Shown here piece after piece: positions 10,195 through 19,216 of a stretch of 64,000 bases of DNA; the first letter of the stretch is position 1; each line of letters opens with the position of its first letter. Location: the NCBI RefSeq assembly GCF_910592395.1, contig NC_088314.1, forward strand, positions 11,038,001-11,102,000. Reading direction: 5' to 3'. This DNA is from Lineus longissimus. Taxonomy: Eukaryota; Nemertea; Pilidiophora; Heteronemertea; Lineidae. Position numbers and translations under genes: made by a program. Below the pieces are notes generated by a model, which saw only the letters and a list, made by a program, of their open reading frames with translations, was not told where the DNA came from and searched no databases.

Positions 10195-11376
10195 TCATTG
10201 ACACGATGTACACTGAACATTGCCATCACTCAAGCGATTAACACTATCGGGGCCAGACTGACACTCACTAGGCCTACTCGAAGAGTCAGAACTCTTCCGT
10301 TCGGCAGCGAAACCTAAAGTTTTCCTACCAGGATTTCCACTCTGATTAGACCTAGGTTGACTCGAGCTAGACTTCGAGGACTCATTCCTTGGATTCAACT
10401 TACAATCAGCATACTTGTGGGTAGTGCTATTGCACCCCCAATATCCATGATGCCTAGGATCGGTTTTTACACCTACAAAGCTACTCTTTGTAGTTGAATC
10501 GGTATCAGCTTTCCTTACTGAGCTACCATTCTTAAACTTCTGATACTGCCCTAAACTAATCTTATTGAAACCTATACCATTCAAGCTGTTGGCACCATGA
10601 GCTTTCATGTATTGCTCTGCCAATCTTGCCATCTCATTCACATCCTTCGGATTCCTCTCTCTAAGGAACAAAGCAAGTGATCTGTGACATGCATTGACAA
10701 ACTGCTCCCTAAGCAAAAGATCGGTCAAACCTTCGTATGACTGGTCAGAATTATATAGACTAACCCACCTATCTAGGTACCTATCTAGCCTTGCCAAGAA
10801 TTGGGTGGAGTTCTCACCTTTCTCAGGTCTCGCCTCCCTAAACCTATGCCTATATCCTTCTTCAGTATGTTGGTATCTTTTCAACAGTTCCGTTTTCACC
10901 TTATCACAATCGGAGGCATCAACAGTTTTCATTTGACTATAAGCGTCCAACGCCTTACCAGTTAATACAGTACTCAGGCGGAAGACCCACTCGTCTTTAG
11001 CCCATTTCTGTTGCGTCGCAAAGCGTTCATACCGCACAATATACGCATCCATGTTATCGCGTTTTTCATCAAACTTTGGAATTTCTGGAGGCCGCATTTT
11101 AAAAGCTGGGTCGGCATGGGCTGCGCCACTTGCTGCGGTGGTGGCTTTAGCGCGTTCAATTTCTAACCTACTGGGCTGCATCTCTCTTTCATGCTCACGA
11201 GTCAAGCGACATTCTTCACGGGCCTCGACGGCGGCGGCATTGGCGCGTTCGGCTTCTGCTGCGGCATCTTCAGCATATTCTTGCATGTGCTTGTCGACGA
11301 ACTCGCGCAATGGCTCACCAGACAGACCCAATGAAGTGCCTACTGCTAAAAACTCTTTTAAAAGTTTGGCTGACAT
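10195..11376 (-). CDS. Gag of the Gmr1-like element, SCAN-like capsid
   Basis: 393 residues. An N-terminal Ala/Glu/Arg-rich helical or coiled-coil stretch (about 30-90) is followed by a capsid region (FKMRPPEIPKFDEKRDNMDA onward, about 90-265) whose last part, LLLREQFVNACHRSLALFLR and NEMARLAEQY, resembles the SCAN domain. It is known that vertebrate SCAN domains derive from Gmr1-like gypsy capsids, which agrees with the pol domain order here. A Ser/Lys-rich tail follows. The nucleocapsid knuckle is degenerate: YWGCNSTTHKYADC has Tyr where the first Cys is expected. Stop TGA at 10195-10197, after which protease continues in the same frame. Confidence 0.88.
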   Translation of the reverse strand: MSAKLLKEFLAVGTSLGLSGEPLREFVDKHMQEYAEDAAAEAERANAAAVEAREECRLTREHEREMQPSRLEIERAKATTAASGAAHADPAFKMRPPEIPKFDEKRDNMDAYIVRYERFATQQKWAKDEWVFRLSTVLTGKALDAYSQMKTVDASDCDKVKTELLKRYQHTEEGYRHRFREARPEKGENSTQFLARLDRYLDRWVSLYNSDQSYEGLTDLLLREQFVNACHRSLALFLRERNPKDVNEMARLAEQYMKAHGANSLNGIGFNKISLGQYQKFKNGSSVRKADTDSTTKSSFVGVKTDPRHHGYWGCNSTTHKYADCKLNPRNESSKSSSSQPRSNQSGNPGRKTLGFAAERKSSDSSSRPSECQSGPDSVNRLSDGNVQCTSCQ

Positions 11377-12024
11377 AGCGAATCAATGAAAGTCGAGAAA
11401 CTTAAACGCAACAATCCGACCAGGTCAAACCAGGGTTCCAAATAATCGCGACTCAAGTAACGATGTGCGGCTACTAAACTATGTTGCTGAAGAAGTCATG
11501 ATGGCAATTTACAAGTAAAATAGACTGATAATAAGGCTAAGGAACAACCGATTCTAAAAAAAGGGTGAAAGAAATCAATACTTCAACAATACGAATCAAA
11601 CTTCAGGGCCTACAGTATTACCAACTCTAAATATACATTCAATAGCGAACAACGTTGATGGTTACGAATGTCTCTTTGTTTTCTTCCACGAAACCGTCGG
11701 CGGGTGGGAACCAGAGCTCATCTAAGAGTTGTTTTTTTTTAACACAAAACAGTTTTCTTACCCTGACCTTGTACTGCCAGGCTGAATTCACTCGCATAAG
11801 TTGTAAATACCGGTAATTTCATAGCGCTGCACGGGAATTTCTACTCCTGCGTGGCTTGCTGTTCACGAAGTGGGACGAAGTCCTGCAAATTCTTGGACGC
11901 TGAGTGGTGTGACGTGTTGTCGATGTCCTGTACGTAGTCCTGTCGTCGCGGAACACTGGAACTGGAGTCCTGCCAGATGTGGACGGTGTCGACTGTCGGA
12001 CGATGCTCTATACGGACGGTGTTA
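11377..12024 (-). other. 5' untranslated leader of the Gmr1-like element
   Basis: Between the primer-binding site and the gag ATG. No conserved open frame. GTCCTG-containing words recur at the LTR-proximal end. Confidence 0.6.
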
Positions 12025-12042
12025 GTCCTGCCGGGGTCGCCA
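12025..12042 (-). other. primer-binding site, tRNA-Arg type
   Basis: Minus strand TGGCGACCCCGGCAGGAC, two bases inside the 5' LTR. TGG is the complement of CCA, and the GACCCC...GGGGTCG acceptor pattern fits arginine tRNAs (known as primers for mdg1/412 elements). The tRNA identity is inferred from memory of tRNA consensus and not checked. Confidence 0.75.
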
Positions 12043-12044
12043 GA

Positions 12045-12203
12045 TGTCACAAACCAAGTGCTGCAGCGATTCGAACGGAAGGCTTGTTTTAGTCACTAAC
12101 TGCGTTTATTGCGAAACCTAGAAAACATATATACAAACTTAAGTAAACGTAACATATCACAGAATATAATATCAACTAAAGGCTTGAATATAATTACGGA
12201 AAC
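12045..12203 (-). repeat. 5' LTR of the Gmr1-like element, first part
   Basis: Matches 3184 onward; interrupted at the GAAAC (12199-12203) that is duplicated at 16792-16796 by insertion of the Mag-like gypsy. Confidence 0.92.
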
Positions 12204-12251
12204 TGTCTCAAAATCAGCTTGTTCAGGCTAGCCCGGAATCGGGCATGGAAA
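12204..12251 (+). repeat. truncated 5' LTR of the Mag-like element
   Basis: 48 bp, one mismatch (A/T) to 16629-16676; fused to gag at the microhomology GGAAA. Confidence 0.9.
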
Positions 12252-15200
12252 GATGGGGAAGTACAGGTAGCAACCCTTATCTACAGTATGGGGAAAGAAG
12301 CCGACCACATCTTCGATAGTTTTGGCCTGTCAGAAACAGACCAGAAAAAGTATGACGCGGTCCTGGAGAAATTCGATGCACACTTTGTTCCTAAAAGGAA
12401 CATAATACATGACCGTGCATTATTCAACCAACGTGTTCAAAAGTCCGATGAGACAGTCGAGTCATTCATACGGGCGCTGCACGAACTTGCAGAGTATTGT
12501 AATTATGGTGTGCAGAAAGATGATCTCATACGTGATCGGCTGGTAATTGGCATTAAAGATCGTGAAGTCTCCAAGGAACTCCAACTCAAAGCTGATCTGA
12601 AGTTGGAGGATGCCGTCACAACTGCTCGTCAAGCCGAAATGGTCAATAATCAGATGAGTGAACTCACGATTGGTTCCAAAACAAATGTAAACGAGGTGAA
12701 GAGTCGAGGCAACTCGCGAGGGGGAAAACCGGGACCCCAAGGATTTCGTGGAGGTCGTCGTCATGTGCGTGGTCGTGGCGGTAGGCCCAGACATAATTCG
12801 GGCTCTGATCGCTATCAGAGTACTTACGATCCCCACCAAACGTGTGGTCAGTGCGGAAAGCCACGTCATAAATATGGCGAAGGGTGCCCAGCGCGTGATT
12901 CAACCTGCAACCGGTGTCACAAAAAGGGACACTTTCAGTACTGTTGTAGATCAAAAATGGTCAAAGAAGTTGTCGTGTATGGTCAGGATGAAGAACCAGA
13001 CGAATTCTTTATCGGTAGTGTGAACACAGGAACTCAGGATGAAAATCCAGTCGATGAGTGGACTGTCAAACTTAAAGTCCATAGCAAGGACATTCTTTTC
13101 AAAATTGATACTGGCGCAGATGTGTCGATTATATCCAAGCAGGTCTATGAAACGCTAAAACCAATGCCACAACTCGAAAAGCCGAAAGTTGTTCTAGACA
13201 GTCCTGGCGGTAAACTCAAAACTATTGGTACTTTTCTTGCACCCATAACTCATCGCAATGTCAGGTATAAATTCCAGGTGTACGTAGTCGAAGGAAGTTC
13301 TGGTAACTGTTTGCTGAGCAGAACAGTCGCATCAAAACTCGGATTGATTCAGCGTGTTGAGGAGATACGCGAGTGCGTGTTCGGTAGTACAGGCTTACTA
13401 AAGTGTGACCCTGTCAAAATAAAACTAAAAGAAGATGCAGAACCATACAGTTTGAACACTGCTCGACGCATACCGATACCCATGTTATCAAAAGTGAAAG
13501 ATGAAATAGCTCGCATGCAAGCTGCGGACATTATTGAACCGGTGACTGAGCCCACACCTTGGTGTGCGCCGATCGTACCAGTCCCCAAAAAGGACGGTAG
13601 TGTTAGACTTTGTGCTGATCTAAAGAAATTGAATTTGGCCGTTGAGCGCGAGCGCTACGTCTTGCCAACATTAGAAGATGTCATTCATAAATTGTCTGGC
13701 GCAACGATGTTCACAACTTTGGATGCTTCCAGTGGCTATTGGGCCGTTCCCCTGCACGAGAAGAGCAGACTCCTCACTACATTCATCACACCGGCAGGTC
13801 GTTTTTGCTTCAAACGTTTGCCATTTGGCGTTAGCTGTGCGTCTGAAATTTTCCAGCGCATCATGAGTGATTTGCTAAAAGACACCGGAGCAATAGTTTG
13901 GCAGGATGATATCCTCATTTTCGGCAAAACTGAAGAGGAACACAACGAGATGCTAGAAAAGGTCATGAAAAGGATTGAGGAATCCGGATTGAAACTCAAC
14001 AAAGTGAAATGCAAGTTCCGTAAACCGCGACTCCGGTATGTAGGTCATAAGTTCGATAAAGATGGCGTCAGCGCAGACGAGGAGAAAATCCAGGCAATTA
14101 TGGAGTTGGATGCACCCGAAAACGTATCGGAATTGAGACGAGTGTTGGGCATGATAAGATACCTTGGGCGATATCTTCCCAACCTTGCCACTGTCGTGGA
14201 ACCAATGAATGAACTCTTGCAAAAGGATCGCGAATTCTCATGGGGACCGCAACAGGATGAGGCTTTCCGTCGAACAAAAGCCCTTGTTTGCGATAGTCCA
14301 GTTCTAGGGTACTATGATGTCAACAAACCTACGGTAGTCAGTAGTGACGCGAGCAGCTATGGAATCGGCGGAATGATAATGCAAAGACACGGTGAAGAGT
14401 TAAAACCAGTCGCGTTCTGTTCTAGGACACTCAAAACTACAGAACACAATTATGCGCAGATTGAAAAAGAATGTTTGGCAGCCACTTGGACATGTGAGAA
14501 ATTCCGCAGATATTTACAAGGACTAGAGTCTTTCGAGCTGCTTACAGATCATAAACCCCTGGTCCCGCTCATGAACTCTAGAGACTTAGACCAGGTACCC
14601 CTTAGATGTCAGCGGCTGCTAATGCGTCTAATGCCGTTTAATTTACGCGCGAAACATGTCCCTGGGACTACGCTTGTTGTTGCAGACGCGTTATCTAGAC
14701 AGCCCCTGAGCGGTGAACAATCCAATACTGAATCAGAAGTCAAGATGTTCGTCAATTCAGTGGTTGAGACAAGACCTATGTCAGATGCTAAAATCGAGAA
14801 GATTCTCAAAGAGACAAAAGAGGACGAGGAACTTCAGGCGGTAGTCTCACTCACGACGGAGGGATGGCCAGAGCGCCGAAATCAGGTGCCAGTTACAGCA
14901 TGCGAATTCTTCGATGTTCGTCATAGACTTTCCGTCGCTGGTGGATTACTTTTGTTCGGTGACCGCATCGTGATACCTCAATCGATGAGGGGTGACATTT
15001 TGAACCGCATACACGAAGGACACATGGGTGTCAACAAGTGTCGCGACAGGGCTAAAATGTCCGTATTTTGGCCACGTCTCAATGCCGAGATCGCTGAACT
15101 CGTAGGGGGATGTGACTTTTGTCAAGAACAAAGGCCGACTCAAAAACACGAGCCGTTAATTGTAACCCCTCACCCAAAGTATCCGTGGGAGAAAATCGCT

Positions 15201-16157
15201 ACGGACTTGTGCACCGTGAAGTCCGAAAAGTATCTAGTACTCATGGACTACTATTCAAAATACATTGAAATAGCGCATATGCATTCTACAACTGCCAGCA
15301 GTGTTATCAAGAAAGTAAAGGCAATATTCGCTAGATGGGGTGTGCCCCGTGAAATCGTCTCGGACAATGGCCCGCCTTATGATTCGAAAGAATGGAAAAC
15401 TTTTGCGTTGGAGTGGGGAATAACACTCACAACCGTTAGCCCCCACAATCCTCAGGCTAATGGTCAGGCAGAAAGTGGCGTAGCCATTGCAGAGAGAATT
15501 TTGAGACAACCTGATCCCATAAAAGCTCTCATGAGTTATCGCTCAACCCCAGTCAGGTCAACTGGATACAGCCCAAGTCGTCTAATGATGGGAAGAGAGA
15601 TTGCGACAACCATACCAACGCTCAGACGTAATCTCCGACCACAATGGCCAGACGCGAAACGTGTATCTGAAAACGTGAAGTCAATGCAGCTGCAGTACAA
15701 ACAGCAGTACGATAGTCGTCATGGAGTCGCCTCCCTGCCCGTGCTGACAACCGGAGAAAAGGTGCGAGTGAAACTGGACGGTCAGAAGAAATGGAGTGAG
15801 CCAGCTACGGTGGTGCAACACCACGCAACACCGAGATCATATATCATCAGATCCAGCGAAGGCAAGGATTATAGGCGCAATCGGCGTCACCTGCTACGAA
15901 TTCCGTCGAACGTGCATACCGGTGAACCTCCAAGTGTCAGTTCTTCAACAGCCAACGTCGTTCGTCCACAATCGTCCAGGAATCGTACGAGGCCAATGTC
16001 GCCTGCCAGGAATCTTGCTGGAACGCCAGCTCCGTCATCATCAGAGCCGCCTGCGTCACCTGCTCAACCGGTAACGCCACCTATGGTTGAATCTAGGACA
16101 AGATCTGGGAGAGATATCAAACCCCCAGTGTGGTCGAAAGACTACGTTGCAAAATAG
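12219..16157 (+). CDS. Gag-Pol polyprotein of the Mag-like element, N-terminally truncated
   Basis: About 1312 codons in one frame with no internal stop. The first ~11 codons are LTR sequence; native gag begins near DGEVQVATLIYSMGKEAD, so there is no natural start (first in-frame ATG is within IYSMGKE). Two zinc knuckles near residues 208-245 (CGQCGKPRHKYGEGC and CNRCHKKGHFQYCC), as in Mag-type elements. Protease DTGAD at about 297. RT active site WQDDIL (Asp563-Asp564). RNase H Asp about 711 (SSDASSYG), and IEKECLAATW, LLTDHKPLV, ADALSR. Integrase HHCC (HEGHMGVNK...CDFCQEQ) from about 932 and catalytic D996, D1049, E1085, the last two 35 apart. A Ser/Pro-rich tail ends at 16157. Enzymatic domains look intact; the missing promoter, primer site and gag start should silence this copy. 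Confidence 0.95.
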   Translation: MFRLARNRAWKDGEVQVATLIYSMGKEADHIFDSFGLSETDQKKYDAVLEKFDAHFVPKRNIIHDRALFNQRVQKSDETVESFIRALHELAEYCNYGVQKDDLIRDRLVIGIKDREVSKELQLKADLKLEDAVTTARQAEMVNNQMSELTIGSKTNVNEVKSRGNSRGGKPGPQGFRGGRRHVRGRGGRPRHNSGSDRYQSTYDPHQTCGQCGKPRHKYGEGCPARDSTCNRCHKKGHFQYCCRSKMVKEVVVYGQDEEPDEFFIGSVNTGTQDENPVDEWTVKLKVHSKDILFKIDTGADVSIISKQVYETLKPMPQLEKPKVVLDSPGGKLKTIGTFLAPITHRNVRYKFQVYVVEGSSGNCLLSRTVASKLGLIQRVEEIRECVFGSTGLLKCDPVKIKLKEDAEPYSLNTARRIPIPMLSKVKDEIARMQAADIIEPVTEPTPWCAPIVPVPKKDGSVRLCADLKKLNLAVERERYVLPTLEDVIHKLSGATMFTTLDASSGYWAVPLHEKSRLLTTFITPAGRFCFKRLPFGVSCASEIFQRIMSDLLKDTGAIVWQDDILIFGKTEEEHNEMLEKVMKRIEESGLKLNKVKCKFRKPRLRYVGHKFDKDGVSADEEKIQAIMELDAPENVSELRRVLGMIRYLGRYLPNLATVVEPMNELLQKDREFSWGPQQDEAFRRTKALVCDSPVLGYYDVNKPTVVSSDASSYGIGGMIMQRHGEELKPVAFCSRTLKTTEHNYAQIEKECLAATWTCEKFRRYLQGLESFELLTDHKPLVPLMNSRDLDQVPLRCQRLLMRLMPFNLRAKHVPGTTLVVADALSRQPLSGEQSNTESEVKMFVNSVVETRPMSDAKIEKILKETKEDEELQAVVSLTTEGWPERRNQVPVTACEFFDVRHRLSVAGGLLLFGDRIVIPQSMRGDILNRIHEGHMGVNKCRDRAKMSVFWPRLNAEIAELVGGCDFCQEQRPTQKHEPLIVTPHPKYPWEKIATDLCTVKSEKYLVLMDYYSKYIEIAHMHSTTASSVIKKVKAIFARWGVPREIVSDNGPPYDSKEWKTFALEWGITLTTVSPHNPQANGQAESGVAIAERILRQPDPIKALMSYRSTPVRSTGYSPSRLMMGREIATTIPTLRRNLRPQWPDAKRVSENVKSMQLQYKQQYDSRHGVASLPVLTTGEKVRVKLDGQKKWSEPATVVQHHATPRSYIIRSSEGKDYRRNRRHLLRIPSNVHTGEPPSVSSSTANVVRPQSSRNRTRPMSPARNLAGTPAPSSSEPPASPAQPVTPPMVESRTRSGRDIKPPVWSKDYVAK

Positions 16158-16617
16158 ACATTGACATTCTTAGGCCTAATTTGGATGATGCATCAAGACT
16201 GTGTTGGGTCCAATAATACAGACCCGTCTTGAGTGCGACAGGGGATTGTCGTCTACCATGACCCTGTGAGTTCAGGCCTTGTTGATTTTTCTTGATTTTT
16301 GCTGTTTTGTGTATGTTTTGATAACATAATAGCATGTTTTTGTGGTGTAATTCTTTAAAACAAGCCAGATTGCTTGTGTTTGTTTTGGTTGGCGCATTGG
16401 ATCGCTCTACAAGACTAGTTTAAATTTTGCCTTGTGTTTAAGAGTATTTTTTTGACTTTCTAGTTATTACAAGGATGGTTAATTCTGTGCGTTGTTTGAA
16501 TGTTGGAATTGGTGTTTGCAAGACATTTAAAGCTGAACTAAATAGTGCTCATAGAACAATTAAAGCTGAACTGAATAATGTTGGACTTTGACTATCCCTC
16601 ATATGGACTATTCTCTT

Positions 16618-16628
16618 AAAGGGGGAGA
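16618..16628 (+). other. polypurine tract of the Mag-like element
   Basis: AAAGGGGGAGA immediately before the LTR TGTCTC. Confidence 0.85.
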
Positions 16629-16791
16629 TGTCTCATAATCAGCTTGTTCAGGCTAGCCCGGAATCGGGCATGGAAACAACTACAACAACGTTCAGGGCTT
16701 CTAAGATGGCTTCCTGTATTTTATGATTAATATTAAATTGATGTTGCATAAATCCGTGGTTTTAAAGAATATATTACCCCATCCTGAAACA
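16629..16791 (+). repeat. 3' LTR of the Mag-like element
   Basis: 163 bp, TGTCTCATAATC to CATCCTGAAACA; flanked by GAAAC. Confidence 0.92.
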
Positions 16792-16796
16792 GAAAC

Positions 16797-17001
16797 TGGT
16801 CGAAACTTACGGCTGTTTCTGTTATCTTGCATGTCCAAATATATGGGCCACGCCCGGTGGGCGTCCAAGGACAAAGGTACTGTACATTTGCTCAACGCAA
16901 CACGGCCAAACGGGGCGAGGTCAACAAGACCAAGGCCTATACGCCAATGGTCTAAACCATTCACCAAGTAAAAGGGGTGACAGCTAGGGTGGTATGTGAC
17001 A
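16797..17001 (-). repeat. 5' LTR of the Gmr1-like element, second part
   Basis: Continues the LTR broken at 12203; ends GGTATGTGACA, then the GTAGG target duplication (17002-17006). Confidence 0.92.
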
Positions 17002-17104
17002 GTAGGTCTTATCGCGAAAAAGAAAAATACTTTGGGCATATTGCCCAAAGCTACGATCACATCGAGTTTTAGCCATCTAGCCCTGGCATTGACGAAACGT
17101 GCTC

Positions 17105-17172
17105 CGCTAAGGGACGACGACGACGACGGACGCCACGGTGTCGTATAAGCTCCCCAGAGGTGAGCTAAAAAT
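17105..17172 (-). repeat. end of a SINE/MITE-like dispersed repeat
   Basis: GACGACGACGACGGACGCC followed by GGTGAGCTAAAAAT. On the minus strand it begins TTTTTAGCTCACC, the same family start as 34918. This type of end is abundant in mollusc genomes (known, from memory). Confidence 0.55.
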
Positions 17173-17439
17173 TAGTCCACATTAGTCCTCATTGTTGTTG
17201 GTCGTCTAAGCAGGTACATTTGAATGAGACCACATCGGGTTCCTTTGTACAGAGTCAAAAATCTACACAGTACAAATGCCATAGTTGAAAGGACAGATGG
17301 ACATCTGATGCAACAACAACTTTACCGAAAAGAGGCTGCGTCCAGACGTTCGCGATGAGAGCATATTGAAATGGCCTTGTGTAAATGTTGAAACGTGTCA
17401 AATGAAACAGCCAAAATAAACAAACCATGCAAATGCCCC

Positions 17440-18230
17440 ACTCATTTAAATTTTCCAATTACTTCAGATAGGTGAGCGCCAAAACATTTACAACAGAGGG
17501 GCGCACATTGATGCTGTTAGACTTGGCGCTAGGGCGGATACCTGAAAGTTTGCAACAGATGGATGGGCGTTGATGCTGTGCGGATACTTGAACATGAATA
17601 CTGCAATGATTGTCCCAATGCAAAAATGGTGTCCTCTTTAAAAACCAATTCATATGAATCTTTCCTATTTACGACAGTAGAGCGGGGCGTATCCCTGAAT
17701 GTGTATACAGCCCATTCATTCTTTTAAAACCCGTTCATTTTAATTTTTCCAATCTATTCTGAAATTCGAGTGCCCATAAATTTCTATCAGATGAGCAGGC
17801 GGGGATGCTGTGATGCTTGGGTGGATACCTGAATATGAATACAGTGATAATTGTATCACTGCAAAAACGGTATTCTCTCTGTAAAAAACCCATTCATTTG
17901 AATCTTTCCTATTTACGACAGTAGAGCGGGCGTATACCTGAATGCAAATACAGCCCATTCATTCTTTTAAAACTCATTCTTTTTAATTTTTCCAATCTCT
18001 TCAGAAATTCAAACGCCCATAAATTTCCATCAGATGAGCAGGTGAGGATGCTGCGATGCTGTGCGGATACTTGAACATGAATACAGCAATGATTGTCCCA
18101 ATGCAAAAACGGTGTCCTCTTTAAAAACCCATTTAAAACCCATTCATTTGAATCTTTCCAATTTCTTCAGATATGCGAGCGCCAAAAAGTGCACAACAGA
18201 AGGTAGGGCCTTGATGTAGTTAGACTTCCA
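17440..18230. repeat. imperfect tandem repeat, period about 242-246 bp
   Basis: The block CTTTCCTATTTACGACAGTA recurs at about 17660 and 17906, and TTTTAATTTTTCCAATCT at about 17739 and 17981. Flanking words CAATGATTGTCCCAATGCAA and TTCAGATA.G.GAGCGCC recur at the edges, so there are about three units with indels. Short open frames here follow the repeat and are not genes. Confidence 0.8.
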
Positions 18231-18240
18231 GCAGTTTTTG

Positions 18241-18813
18241 ATGAAGCTTGAGAGGTCGACCGAACTGCGCCCAATCCCAGAACGCGAATATGTTGAAACC
18301 TACATCAAGGCCTACTACCTTCCCGAGGACCAGTTAGAGACCTGGGTCAAGGACCACAAGGTAATTATAGTTTGGTTCAGACGCTTTAATCAATTCAAAA
18401 ATTCATTCCGAGTGCAACTGCTCCAGAAAAATGATGACTTTGTGCAGAATATGAGCCCGTATGCTAATTGCATATGTAAAACATGTCACAGACGCTATGT
18501 ACTTCTGGAGCTTATGCGACGTCATTATAGGCCCCAGATCCCATCTTGGGACTATATTGATATCACTGGAATTCTCGAAACTGTTATTTTCTTCCACCAA
18601 CACATTTATTGCGGTAGTCCAGCAAAACGGCTAAATAAACCAGATATCAATCACCCTTACACCACCAAACCCAATTCCATCTATGGACTATCGCAAAAGG
18701 ATTTTAAAAATCATGAGTATTTCGATACTTTTGAAGCATTTTTTGCTGAGATATCGTCTGATCGTCTTCTTCCAACATGCCGAAGTCGCGATTCAGTCTT
18801 ACATGCGCTGTGA
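18241..18813 (+). CDS. unassigned ORF, possible divergent homeodomain-like start
   Basis: 190 codons from ATG at 18241. Not recognised with confidence. Residues about 15-60 ([20 protein letters not shown], then [15 protein letters not shown]) have the spacing and the WF-x-R core of a homeodomain third helix, but without the invariant Asn. Further on it has a [10 protein letters not shown] motif and an aromatic, basic body. It begins immediately after the tandem array and ends in front of a promoter-like block. It could be an exon plus read-through intron; after about residue 57 (HKVIIVW) there is a GTAATT that could serve as a donor. Function not proposed. Confidence 0.35.
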   Translation: MKLERSTELRPIPEREYVETYIKAYYLPEDQLETWVKDHKVIIVWFRRFNQFKNSFRVQLLQKNDDFVQNMSPYANCICKTCHRRYVLLELMRRHYRPQIPSWDYIDITGILETVIFFHQHIYCGSPAKRLNKPDINHPYTTKPNSIYGLSQKDFKNHEYFDTFEAFFAEISSDRLLPTCRSRDSVLHAL

Positions 18814-18850
18814 CATGCGCAGAGGCAAGACGCTGATACGTTAGCATAAG

Positions 18851-19014
18851 CTCCGCCCCGTCATAATGACGTCATTATTCTCAGGAGTTGGTCGAGCGAT
18901 GGGACGATGGAGGACCTGCGGTTACAGACAGGTCGTCATCATTGTATTTACGCATGCGCGAGTAACCGCATGTAAACAAATTAAGTCACATGCATTTGAT
19001 TGAAGATATTTATA
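18851..19014 (+). promoter_or_regulatory. promoter-like block: GC box, CRE palindrome, TATA-like box
   Basis: CTCCGCCCCG, then the perfect 16 bp palindrome ATAATGACGTCATTAT (18863-18878) containing TGACGTCA, and further down TATTTATAG near 19007. The combination is typical of a core promoter or of an LTR U3 region; I found no partner LTR. No coding start follows closely. Confidence 0.35.
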
Positions 19015-19105
19015 GCTCTCCCACCTGATTCATACATAGTTAAATGGTAGCAGTACTCTTTTAGTTAGGTTAGTTGTCGGTGGTCAGCAAGTAACTATTG
19101 CTAAC

Positions 19106-19216
19106 TTACATGCTCGAGTTAACTATTCTCTTATGGGCAGCGGTAACTACTGTTAGATCGTCCTTATACATGCTCAAGTTAACTATTCTCTTATGGGCAG
19201 CGGTAACTGCTGTACT
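19106..19216. repeat. two-copy 60 bp tandem repeat
   Basis: ACATGCTCGAGTTAACTATT and ACATGCTCAAGTTAACTATT begin exactly 60 bp apart and continue through CTTATGGGCAGCGGTAACT. Confidence 0.9.

Larger units (their letters stand above)
12204..16791 (+). mobile_element. Mag-like Ty3/gypsy retrotransposon inside the older LTR
   Basis: Target duplication GAAAC on both sides. The right LTR is complete (16629-16791, 163 bp, TGTCTC...GAAACA), preceded by the purine tract AAAGGGGGAGA. The left LTR keeps only its first 48 bp (12204-12251) and then runs straight into gag, so the rest of the 5' LTR, the primer-binding site and the gag start are deleted; both breakpoints share GGAAA. The Gag-Pol frame is otherwise uninterrupted to 16157, followed by ~460 bp of 3' untranslated DNA containing the duplicated words TTAAAGCTGAACT. 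Youngest element of the nest. Confidence 0.93.
3184..17001 (-). mobile_element. Gmr1-like Ty3/gypsy LTR retrotransposon with two nested insertions
   Basis: Seen: a 360 bp LTR at 3184-3543 and a second LTR split into 12045-12203 and 16797-17001, both TGTC...GACA, with a 5 bp target duplication GTAGG at 3179-3183 and 17002-17006. On the minus strand the order is 5' LTR, primer-binding site, gag, protease, integrase, reverse transcriptase, RNase H, polypurine tract, 3' LTR. Integrase upstream of RT is the hallmark of the Gmr1 lineage rather than of typical gypsy elements (known). By eye the LTRs differ at roughly 5% of positions, so the copy is not recent. A Harbinger-type element (6143-9413) and a Mag-like gypsy (12204-16791) are inserted in it. 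Stops, a frameshift and loss of the integrase N-terminus make it defective. Confidence 0.92.

Noticed and set aside
12462-12954. Minus-strand frames opposite gag of the Mag-like element
   Set aside because: Shadows of an intact 1312-codon frame with zinc knuckles on the plus strand.
16701-17060. 119-codon minus-strand frame
   Set aside because: Antisense reading across LTR sequence of both gypsies; no homology.
17440-18230. Repeat array considered as CRISPR
   Set aside because: Units are ~245 bp, degenerate and in animal DNA; no short repeat-spacer pattern or cas genes.
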